Made by a program: the position numbers and the translations under genes | Source of the DNA: Halorarum salinum | GTDB lineage: Archaea; Halobacteriota; Halobacteria; Halobacteriales; Haloferacaceae | Assembly: GCF_013402875.1 (NCBI RefSeq) | Contig: NZ_CP058579.1 | Coordinates: 930,001 to 994,000 of the forward strand | Direction: 5' to 3' | Length of the DNA stretch: 64,000 nt | Part shown: positions 46,446-53,748 of the stretch, one piece after another | Numbering within the stretch: the first letter of the stretch is position 1 | How the letters are laid out: every line of letters begins with the position of its first letter | Notes under the pieces: generated by a model | Databases searched by the model: none | What the model was told of the DNA's origin: nothing | What the model saw: the letters and a program-made list of their open reading frames with translations, nothing else

Positions 46446-47783
46446 TCACTCGTCCTGAATCACGAGCACGTGGAGGTCGTTGACGTTCGTTCCGGTCGGG
46501 ACGCTCGGGACGCGGTCGCCGTTCCTGGAGAGTTGCTGGGAGATGCGATTCGTGTTGAGAGCGTCCCAGGCATCGCTCATCGGTTCGGCGGACGTGTGGT
46601 CGACGACCGCGCCCGAGCACTCGGCGTGTCCGTCGACGCCGTCCGTCGCAACGCTGGCGAGGGCAGCGGCAGCGCCGAGTGTCTCGTGGAATTCGACGGC
46701 GCCACTGAGCGCGAACTCCTGATTCGGCCCCTGCTTCATCGATCCGAACGTCGGGATCGAGGTCTGGCCGGCCGCGAGGAGGACGGCCGGTGGTTCGACG
46801 GGCGTCCCGGAGAAGTAACACTCCTCGCCGATTCCGACGAGGGGTTTCACCGACTCCTGTGCTCGGCCCCGTAACCGCGTCGTGAGGATGAGCGACTCGA
46901 ACCCGAGCGACTCGGCTTTCGCTTGGGCGCCACGCAGCGCGGTCATCCCGTCCGCGATCGTGATACACGACGCCCGGTCGAACGCATCCGCCTCGGCCGT
47001 CGGCGTCTCCGGGATCGCGCCGCTCCGGCCGCGCTCGAGGTGGTGTTTCACCCGCGTTGGAGGCGAGATGCCGTATCGGTCGAAGATCTCGAGGGCATCG
47101 GCGTACGTCGACTCGTCCGGGAGCGTCGGGCCGGACGCGACGGCGGTCCGCTTCTGGCTCACGACGTCGCTGAACAGGAGCGTCACGATCGCCGCCGGCG
47201 CGGCCGCACGCGCGAGCTTTCCGCCCTTGACGGCGGAGAGATGTTTCCGAACGACGTTGACGTGCTTGTCGCTCACACCGTTCGCGAACAGGTCCTCGGT
47301 GACGGTCTGGAGGTCCGACAGCGAGATGTCTGGGACGGGTGCCGACAGCAGTGGGCTTCCACCGCCCGAAAGCGCGGTCAGCACCAGATCATCCGCGGTT
47401 GCTTCCTCCGCTAACTGGAGCACCCGTCTCGTCCCGAGCATGCACCGTTCGCTCGGAACGGGGTAATCTCCCTCCACGACGTCGATGCTGTCCGTGTCGA
47501 CCGGGTCATCCGTGACGACGACGCCGGCGGTGATGCGGTCGCCGAGTAATCGCTCTAACTCCGCCGCGACGTGACCGGCGACGTTCCCACCGCCGACGAC
47601 GTACACGTCCTCATACGCCGAGAGGTCGAACCGAGCGCCGTCGACGTAGAGCACGTCGTCCCGAACCTCGACACGCTCCGCGAAGACCGTTTCCGGGTGA
47701 GCTGCGCGAATTCCTGCCTCGACGCAGCCCAACGCGACCTCACGTACCGGCGTCCTCGCGATGTGGTCCCGGTTCGGAAACAT
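46446..47783 (-). CDS. gckA: Glycerate 2-kinase, MOFRL/DUF4147 family
   Basis: 445 residues from ATG 47783 (MFPNRDHIAR); the frame is open to 47942 but those residues lie upstream of a strong TATA element. Glycerate kinase type 2 (GckA) is recognised by VVGGGNVAGHVAAELE, ALSGGGSPLLSAP, KHLSAVKGGKLARAA, and the MOFRL C-terminus with PTGTNVNDLHVLV. It phosphorylates D-glycerate to 2-phosphoglycerate, linking hydroxypyruvate or sugar-acid breakdown to glycolysis. It converges on the stress protein gene. Confidence 0.92.
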   Translation of the reverse strand: MFPNRDHIARTPVREVALGCVEAGIRAAHPETVFAERVEVRDDVLYVDGARFDLSAYEDVYVVGGGNVAGHVAAELERLLGDRITAGVVVTDDPVDTDSIDVVEGDYPVPSERCMLGTRRVLQLAEEATADDLVLTALSGGGSPLLSAPVPDISLSDLQTVTEDLFANGVSDKHVNVVRKHLSAVKGGKLARAAAPAAIVTLLFSDVVSQKRTAVASGPTLPDESTYADALEIFDRYGISPPTRVKHHLERGRSGAIPETPTAEADAFDRASCITIADGMTALRGAQAKAESLGFESLILTTRLRGRAQESVKPLVGIGEECYFSGTPVEPPAVLLAAGQTSIPTFGSMKQGPNQEFALSGAVEFHETLGAAAALASVATDGVDGHAECSGAVVDHTSAEPMSDAWDALNTNRISQQLSRNGDRVPSVPTGTNVNDLHVLVIQDE

Positions 47784-47804
47784 ACGGCTATCGATAGCGG
47801 TTAC

Positions 47805-47814
47805 GATAAATAAG
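47805..47814 (-). promoter_or_regulatory. TATA-like element of gckA
   Basis: Plus-strand gataaataag, centred about 27 bases from ATG 47783. Confidence 0.6.
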
Positions 47815-48492
47815 CGGCGTGGTGGAGTGCGGTCGACTCGGGTGAGTTTCGTCGGTTGCAACCTTCGGACAATCCCCCATGGAACAGATTCAGAGCGGCT
47901 CAGAAATATATATGAGAACAAATAAATTGATATAATTACCATATATCTTATCTATCTGGCGCGGGTACTCCTTGACCCTCATGCGATTTGAGTTCTACAT
48001 TCGGGACACCGCTTCGCGTGTAGGCTGGCGGTCCTCAGATTGGACATGCTGGTCGCGAGATTTCCTTCCGATCTGCTTCGTGCCGTGAAGAAATCGCCGA
48101 AATAAATACTAACAGCTTCCGGGTGCCGATCAGAACACGAGTCGTGAGCAGATGTACAATGTCAAACCGGGGGCTGAGATCATCCCGCTACGACGTCGAT
48201 TTCGACCGAACCGATCCGCTTCCCTACGGATCTGTATTCTGAATTTGATTTTACAACGTTTCCATTTCATATGAGGTCTATTCCTGAGGACCATCGAATA
48301 TGTCCCGGCTTCGAGTGAAATATCATGTCTTCTGGCGCTTATTTCCTGATCCTCTCCAATACTCATATATCATAGTAGTCCTGTTGCACCTACTGATGGG
48401 GGGACAGGGAACAGTCCGTGTCGGCTACGTTGGGAGCGATCGACACTCTCGAGTTGGACTCGATTCCGTTACTCCATCGCCACCGTTTGATC
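47815..48492. other. Intergenic region before the secretion-type operon
   Basis: About 680 bases separating catabolic genes from the type IV-like operon. There is an AT-rich tract at about 47905-47955 (aatatatatgagaacaaataaattgatataattacc) and another at about 48235-48300. No gene is recognised; frames here are short and not protein-like. It is a likely left border of an integrated element, but no integrase or tRNA was seen. Confidence 0.4.
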
Positions 48493-48906
48493 ATGGCCTC
48501 CGAAGAACACCCGATCAACAGTCCTGCAGCTGAAACCGACACCCGACCGCCGCGAGTCCGCTCGCGCGTAGCCGCCTGGATTCTCATCTGCTGTCTCGTT
48601 GCAGTCGAACCAGCGACGGCACAGCAAAACGCCGTCTGTGCGGCCGACCGCCTCCCCGAGATGATCTCGGGGTTCTTCCGGCTCACCACCGCTATCGGAT
48701 TGATGGGGCTGGTCGTCGTCTGGCAAGCCGACTCGCTCGTGGAGATGTTCACGCTTCACCGGGAGCAGCGCGAGGGGATCAAGCGACACAAACGGACGGC
48801 GCTCAAGTCAGCCGTCATCCTGGTTGTCCTCGGGCCGCTGTACACCGTCGCCGGGTCGATGATGAACCTTCCGCTGGCCGGGTGTATCGACTTGGTCCCG
48901 TGGTAA
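48493..48906 (+). CDS. VirB2/TrbC-like small membrane protein (putative pilin-like)
   Basis: 137 residues from ATG 48493 (MASEEHPINS); the GTG start at 48418 is less likely. A hydrophobic stretch at about 26-43 ending ATAQ resembles a cleavable signal. Two membrane helices follow (about 58-77 and 104-124), joined by a short basic loop. This size and layout match VirB2/TrbC pilin-type subunits, and it is the first gene of the cluster, but no sequence motif proves it. Cys49 and Cys131 could form a disulfide outside the membrane. Assignment as pilin is inference. Confidence 0.6.
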   Translation: MASEEHPINSPAAETDTRPPRVRSRVAAWILICCLVAVEPATAQQNAVCAADRLPEMISGFFRLTTAIGLMGLVVVWQADSLVEMFTLHREQREGIKRHKRTALKSAVILVVLGPLYTVAGSMMNLPLAGCIDLVPW

Positions 48907-48924
48907 CTACTCGAGGAGAGATTC

Positions 48925-50667
48925 GTGAGTCGTCCCGTGTCCACGCGGATCCTCATGCACCTTCTCGTTGTGAGCGTCGTCGTCATCGGGCTCACGACCA
49001 TAATCGTCCCCGTTCAGTCGACCTCGAGTGAGCACCCGCTGGACGAAAACGAGACGGCGACGCTCTGGTCGAACGATCCCGATACCTGTCCCGAGGGCAT
49101 CCAGACTGGAGACGGCGTTGGCTCGGAGACCGCGGCCATCCGGGAGCTCGCGAACTGCACCGATCTCACGTTCAAGCGGCCACCATCGACCGCGGCGAGG
49201 TGGAGTGTGCACGATTTCGAGGAGCTCGAACCTGGGGACGGGAACACGTCAGTCCACCCGCCGAACGCGACGCTCACCGACTCGGTGGTGATCGCGGACG
49301 CGCATGCATCGCTGTTCGCTGCCCATCCATCCACGACGGTTCATCGGGAGCCGGACGACTCCCCACTGTACATTGCACCGACCGGGACGGTGCGAGGCCT
49401 CGTCGACTATCGCGTTCGGCCACTCGAGAACGAATCCGTTGATGTTGATCCCGACTCGGGGGCGAGCCTCCGGCACGAAGTGAGCGAAGTCCGCCTATTG
49501 CTGGGAGGTGACGTCCTCACCGTTACCAACGGGTCGCAGACTCCGGTCCTCGCGTACGAAACGAACGAGACTGGCCGAACAAATCTCACCATCGAAGCCG
49601 ACATCCGCGTGAGGCTTGCTCAAGGTAGCCCTGCTACTGGTGGGACTGACTCGGACTCTGAGACCACGGTCGACGAGGTGACTGTCTCCGAGTCGATTCC
49701 AGTTCGGGTGTACGGGCCAACGGTCGAACAGTTCACGGCACGGTATCCGAACGGAGATACTGGAATCGCGCTGTATCAGCGCCAACCCTGGCACGGTTAC
49801 AGCCTGCGTGGGGATGGCGATGCTCGAGTGCGAGGGGTGTGGCGCTACTACACGGCTCGCGATACTGGCTGGGACGAACTCGTCCACTCGAGGAGCGATG
49901 GATCCGAACGGGTCCGGTCGGACGCACGGCCGGTGTTCGTCCACGCGTACCCATCCGAGATCGGGCCGCGGGCAGAGCCCGTCAGGGACGGGCCGACGAT
50001 CCTCGACGTCTGGGGAACCGAGAGTGAATCACCGGCGATCGAACTCCCCGAGAACGTGACGGTCGACGTCGTCGAGCAGCCCTACACCCAGTCCTACGGG
50101 TTAGCATTGCGGACCGACGAGCGTACCCTCGAGGGCGTGCACGTCCAGGGGATCGTTCGCGGTGTCAACACCACGGTCACCATCCCGGATGACGAGCGGG
50201 TGCGGCCACTCCGTGAGAGCGAGCTCAGCGTCGAACTCGAGAATCAGTCGGCATCGGGTGCGACGCTTCGAATCGAACTGACGGACGCGACCACGGGTGA
50301 CCCCATATCGCTCACCGACACGCAGGGTGCAGATCCCGTGGCCGTTCCGGCTGACGGCGAGAGGCGTACGGGATACATCACTGTGAACGGTGAGCGGGTA
50401 GAGACGAACCCTGACGGGACGGCGACTGTGCAGGTTCGCGAGCCGGGAAGCTACAGCGTCCGGTATCATCCGGGGTCGTGGCTGTCGCACGATCCAGCGT
50501 ACGTCGGTTCGACGGCGAGCGTCTCTTGGCACCCGCTGCTCACCGTCGCTGGCTGGGTCGCTTTCCTCGATGAGGTCGTCTGGTGGTCGATTCCCTTCGT
50601 GACGGCCCTCTACGGTGGCATCCGCATCGGAAAATTCCTGAAATACGACGAATACCAATACAAATGA
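48925..50667 (+). CDS. Large membrane-anchored extracytoplasmic protein (unknown)
   Basis: 580 residues from a GTG, 18 bases after the preceding stop. A membrane helix lies near the N-terminus (about 11-30) and another at about 538-570; the intervening 500 residues are acidic, rich in Thr, Ser and Gly and in N-x-S/T sites, and probably form beta-rich domains outside the cell. Several LIKE-sheet segments (VTVDVVEQPYTQSYGLALRT, ATLRIELTDATTGDP) suggest Ig-like folds. No enzyme motif was seen. Its place between the pilin-like and VirB6-like genes suggests a surface or pore part of the apparatus. Confidence 0.65.
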   Translation: MSRPVSTRILMHLLVVSVVVIGLTTIIVPVQSTSSEHPLDENETATLWSNDPDTCPEGIQTGDGVGSETAAIRELANCTDLTFKRPPSTAARWSVHDFEELEPGDGNTSVHPPNATLTDSVVIADAHASLFAAHPSTTVHREPDDSPLYIAPTGTVRGLVDYRVRPLENESVDVDPDSGASLRHEVSEVRLLLGGDVLTVTNGSQTPVLAYETNETGRTNLTIEADIRVRLAQGSPATGGTDSDSETTVDEVTVSESIPVRVYGPTVEQFTARYPNGDTGIALYQRQPWHGYSLRGDGDARVRGVWRYYTARDTGWDELVHSRSDGSERVRSDARPVFVHAYPSEIGPRAEPVRDGPTILDVWGTESESPAIELPENVTVDVVEQPYTQSYGLALRTDERTLEGVHVQGIVRGVNTTVTIPDDERVRPLRESELSVELENQSASGATLRIELTDATTGDPISLTDTQGADPVAVPADGERRTGYITVNGERVETNPDGTATVQVREPGSYSVRYHPGSWLSHDPAYVGSTASVSWHPLLTVAGWVAFLDEVVWWSIPFVTALYGGIRIGKFLKYDEYQYK

Positions 50668-51479
50668 CTGACGCAGCGGTACACGTCCGCAGACGAACCG
50701 TCCTTGGAACGATTGTAGGGAGTACACTCCTTCCACTTGCTGGTTGTACTGGCTCGGGAAATCCGGCAGGGGAGGGGTCGAATCCGATCCGTGCCGTCTC
50801 GGTGGCCGACCTGCATCTGGTCGTGGAGGTGCGCGAGGATGCGAGCATCGACGAGTTGACTGTCGTCTCCCCGAATGGTGAGGCGTTCGCGACCCGGTCT
50901 CTCTCACCGGGTGTGCGGCGAGAAACAGTTGAGCTCGGCACGTCCTACACCCCCGGTTCCTACGAGATTCATGCGTCGGCTGACGGAGAAACGGTTGGTG
51001 AATCGTCCATCGACATCCGTCCCGACGTTCAGATCGTCGATCTGAAACTCGGTCGGAACCACCCAGATGAGATGTACGAGGGGGCGACCGAACAGGCGAT
51101 TCGCTCGGAAGTCATCGTCTCGCTGGAAAACCGGGGGACGGGACCTGATGCTGTGACGGCCCTCCGGTTCGATGGCGACGTTCCGTTCCCCACACGCGAG
51201 AATTTCGAGGAGAGCGGAATATACGATACCGAGAGTGATATCGGCGGAAATCGAGAACGAATACTCATCGGAACGGGAACGGAAGTTACGCTATTCAGCA
51301 ACTCACAACCCTTCTCCCCGGCCGGTGGGAATATCTCCTGTGAAGATGGTCCAGTGGACGGTCAGGTCGCGGTTGAACTCACTACACAGCTCTCCGATAG
51401 TGGCTCAACGGCCGACTACGATGTCAGCTATCGAGGGAATGACGACTTCGACTGTGACATCACAGTGGCTCAGTCATAG
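50664..51479 (+). CDS. Tat-exported lipoprotein of the secretion-type operon
   Basis: 271 residues from ATG 50664, overlapping the previous stop by 4 bases. The N-terminus VRRRTVLGTIVGSTLLPLAGC combines a Tat motif and a lipobox, so the protein is lipid-anchored outside the membrane. The rest is acidic and beta-rich with two probable Ig-like or CARDB-like segments (SVADLHLVVEVREDASIDEL; LRFDGDVPFPTRENFEESG). No known domain is certain. Operon position suggests a role at the cell surface of the transfer apparatus, perhaps replacing VirB7/VirB9-like parts, which archaea lack. Confidence 0.7.
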   Translation: MTDAAVHVRRRTVLGTIVGSTLLPLAGCTGSGNPAGEGSNPIRAVSVADLHLVVEVREDASIDELTVVSPNGEAFATRSLSPGVRRETVELGTSYTPGSYEIHASADGETVGESSIDIRPDVQIVDLKLGRNHPDEMYEGATEQAIRSEVIVSLENRGTGPDAVTALRFDGDVPFPTRENFEESGIYDTESDIGGNRERILIGTGTEVTLFSNSQPFSPAGGNISCEDGPVDGQVAVELTTQLSDSGSTADYDVSYRGNDDFDCDITVAQS

Positions 51480-51481
51480 TA

Positions 51482-52621
51482 ATGCAGGGAGTCTCACTCA
51501 CCGACGTTGGGCTCAAATGGTTCGAAGACGCAGTTAATCAAATTACTAAGTGGTTTAGTAACGGAATCACGACTGGGTACAATACGCTATCTGAGTTACT
51601 TCTGGGGACGCCAACGCCCGAAACTCGAGATACGTTCGTATTCGGTACTCCGACCAATGAGCCATGGATTGCACTCCACGACGCGTTAGTTGGTGGTGAA
51701 ATCCTCCTCCTCGCGCTACTTCTGTTAGTGGTTTGTGTCCAGGGTCGGCATACGGTTCGGATTTTCAATGTTGGGAGCGGGTATGAGGCACAGAAAACCA
51801 AACGAACAGCGTGGACTGGTGCGTTCCTCATCGTTACGTGGTACTGGATTGGCGTGCTGGCACTCTACCTCGTTGATGGATTTACCATCGCGCTGATTCC
51901 TGATGTCGCGGTCGTGACGACCGCGATGCTGGCTTTCATGGAAGTCTCGATCGCTAACCCCGCGCTCGCCCTGTCTCTCGCTGGACTCGGTGGCATCGCG
52001 ATGTGGGTCCTGCAGGCGCTCTTGTTCATCCGTAAGATCCTCCTGTACGTCTATCTCTATGGGATGCCACTCGCGATCGCGCTGGCGTTCGGAAACCTCC
52101 CGGTCGTCTCACGAATCGCACAGGCACTCAGCCTCAAGTTCGTCCCCCTCGCGATCATGCCGTTACCGGTCGCGATCCTGTTCAAGGCGTACGGACTCCT
52201 GTTCAGCGAGGGGACGGGCGCTCCGCTTGCACCCGAGAGCGCCTTCCTCAGTTACCTGCTCGCGGCGTCGCTCCCAATCCTGGCAGTCCTCGTCGTCTGG
52301 AAGCTGTTCAAGTACGCCTCGCCGATGACTGCATCGGTCATCGGCTCCGTTACCGGTGCTGCAGTAACAGCCGGTGCAGTCGTCACTGCGGGCGCTGTCG
52401 CAGGTCCATACGTCGCCTCGACTGCCGCAAAATGGGGACCGAAAGCGGCCGCCGGGCACGCCATGGCCCAGCGAGTCGCCGGTGGATCGACCAACTCTCA
52501 GAGTCGGCCCAGTGGCGGCTCGACTGGGGGAACGAGCCAGGACAACGTCGTCACCGACGCCTACGGCCAGCAGGGCGTCCCGTCGTATCGCCGTACCGAG
52601 AATGACCCCGGCTACTACTGA
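51482..52621 (+). CDS. VirB6/TrbL-like polytopic membrane protein
   Basis: 379 residues with five to seven predicted membrane helices (about 73-90, 115-140, 141-168, 170-190, 195-212, 222-245 and 258-278) followed by a glycine- and alanine-rich helix hairpin (SVTGAAVTAGAVVTAGAVAG) and a disordered Gly/Ser/Gln-rich tail. This design is typical of VirB6/TrbL channel subunits of type IV secretion systems. It starts 2 bases after the preceding stop. The sequence has no diagnostic motif, so the name rests on topology and position just upstream of VirB3/VirB4-like genes. Confidence 0.65.
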   Translation: MQGVSLTDVGLKWFEDAVNQITKWFSNGITTGYNTLSELLLGTPTPETRDTFVFGTPTNEPWIALHDALVGGEILLLALLLLVVCVQGRHTVRIFNVGSGYEAQKTKRTAWTGAFLIVTWYWIGVLALYLVDGFTIALIPDVAVVTTAMLAFMEVSIANPALALSLAGLGGIAMWVLQALLFIRKILLYVYLYGMPLAIALAFGNLPVVSRIAQALSLKFVPLAIMPLPVAILFKAYGLLFSEGTGAPLAPESAFLSYLLAASLPILAVLVVWKLFKYASPMTASVIGSVTGAAVTAGAVVTAGAVAGPYVASTAAKWGPKAAAGHAMAQRVAGGSTNSQSRPSGGSTGGTSQDNVVTDAYGQQGVPSYRRTENDPGYY

Positions 52622-52630
52622 CCACAAAAT

Positions 52631-52831
52631 ATGACCGACGATCACACTGCTGCGACCCGCCGTATCATGGACGCCATCGGCGAGGAGAGTCGCCTCCCGA
52701 TCATCAACGTGCGCGAGGGAGATGTTTACGTCCTCATCGGCTTTCCCACGGCCGGGCTCTTGCTCGGTGGCCTCACGGGCATCGACGTGCTCGTTCTCCC
52801 GCTCGTGTTGCTTGACTTCTCGCAAGCGTGA
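52631..52831 (+). CDS. VirB3-like small membrane protein
   Basis: 66 residues: a soluble N-terminus of about 30 residues and a hydrophobic hairpin (GDVYVLIGFPTAGLLLGGLT, then LVLPLVLL). VirB3/PrgI subunits are short proteins with such a hairpin and are encoded just before VirB4. The stop overlaps the next gene start by 4 bases (GTGA at 52828-52831). Assignment is inferred from size, hydrophobicity and position. Confidence 0.6.
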   Translation: MTDDHTAATRRIMDAIGEESRLPIINVREGDVYVLIGFPTAGLLLGGLTGIDVLVLPLVLLDFSQA

Positions 52832-53748
52832 CGACCGTCGTCGCGTCGCCGTCACACCTCCCCGCGTCGACGTGGCTCGGTGACGTCGCACGCTACTACC
52901 TGGGCCGGCCTCACATCACCTTCGCCGCACCGGCTGGCGAGTCAGCGGGGACAGACGAGGCTCTTCATCGAACTGATGGAGGGATCGTTCAGTACCGCCC
53001 GTTCACACCCGCAGAGCGCACCCAGGAGCTCACCCACCTCGAACGAGCGTGGCCTGGCGCGAGCGCGATCGAGCGGGATGACGGGACGATGGTCGCGATG
53101 CTTGCGATCGAGCCCGCGAACATGGATTTCGCCATGTCCGGTGACTGGGCGACTCGGCAGGCGACTGCCGAGACGTTTGCGAACAACGAACTCGACTTCC
53201 CGCTGACGCTCCACACGACGACGCGGCCGTTCCCCGTCACCCGGCTCGTCGACCAGATCGAGGACCGACTGACGGACGAAGACGTCACAGACAACGCCGT
53301 GTTTCGAGACCTGCTCGAAGAGTATCGCGACCGGCGACCCGAGCAGTTGGCCGACACTCAGCAGATCCAGTACTATCTCGGCGTCGAGGTGGCGCCGTTC
53401 GAGGTGTACAACCGGGACCGTGACGAGCGATCGCCCGCCGAACGGCTCAGCAGGATTCCCCTGCTCGGCCTCCTCTTCACGCCCTTCGTCACGCGACGCG
53501 AACGGTTCACGGAGGCCGAACTTCGGGCGAAGCAGTTCGAGCACCTGGACCGGCGCTGTCGGACGGTCGAAACCGAACTCGTGAGTAGCACGGCGGGCTG
53601 GTCGGCGCGGCGACTCGACACGCCCGACCTGTTCCTGCTCGCGATGGACTTCTGGAACGGTGAGCCCCACGCATACGGCGAGGCGGCAGCGGTCATCGGG
53701 CAAGAATCAGCCGTCGACCACCGCGCTCGGGGTGATTCCAATGGCTGA
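52828..53748 (+). CDS. Protein resembling a stand-alone VirB4/TraC N-terminal domain
   Basis: 306 residues from a GTG. No membrane helix and no Walker motif. The layout ERDDGTMVAMLAIEPANMDF, NNELDFPLTLHTTTRP and YYLGVEVAPFEVY, followed by LDRRCRTVETELV and ARRLDTPDLFLLAMDF, resembles the N-terminal domain of conjugative VirB4/TraC ATPases and the separate SCO6880-type proteins of Gram-positive systems. It overlaps the VirB4 gene by 8 bases. Likely a cytoplasmic partner of the ATPase; homology needs profile search. Confidence 0.6.
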   Translation: MTTVVASPSHLPASTWLGDVARYYLGRPHITFAAPAGESAGTDEALHRTDGGIVQYRPFTPAERTQELTHLERAWPGASAIERDDGTMVAMLAIEPANMDFAMSGDWATRQATAETFANNELDFPLTLHTTTRPFPVTRLVDQIEDRLTDEDVTDNAVFRDLLEEYRDRRPEQLADTQQIQYYLGVEVAPFEVYNRDRDERSPAERLSRIPLLGLLFTPFVTRRERFTEAELRAKQFEHLDRRCRTVETELVSSTAGWSARRLDTPDLFLLAMDFWNGEPHAYGEAAAVIGQESAVDHRARGDSNG

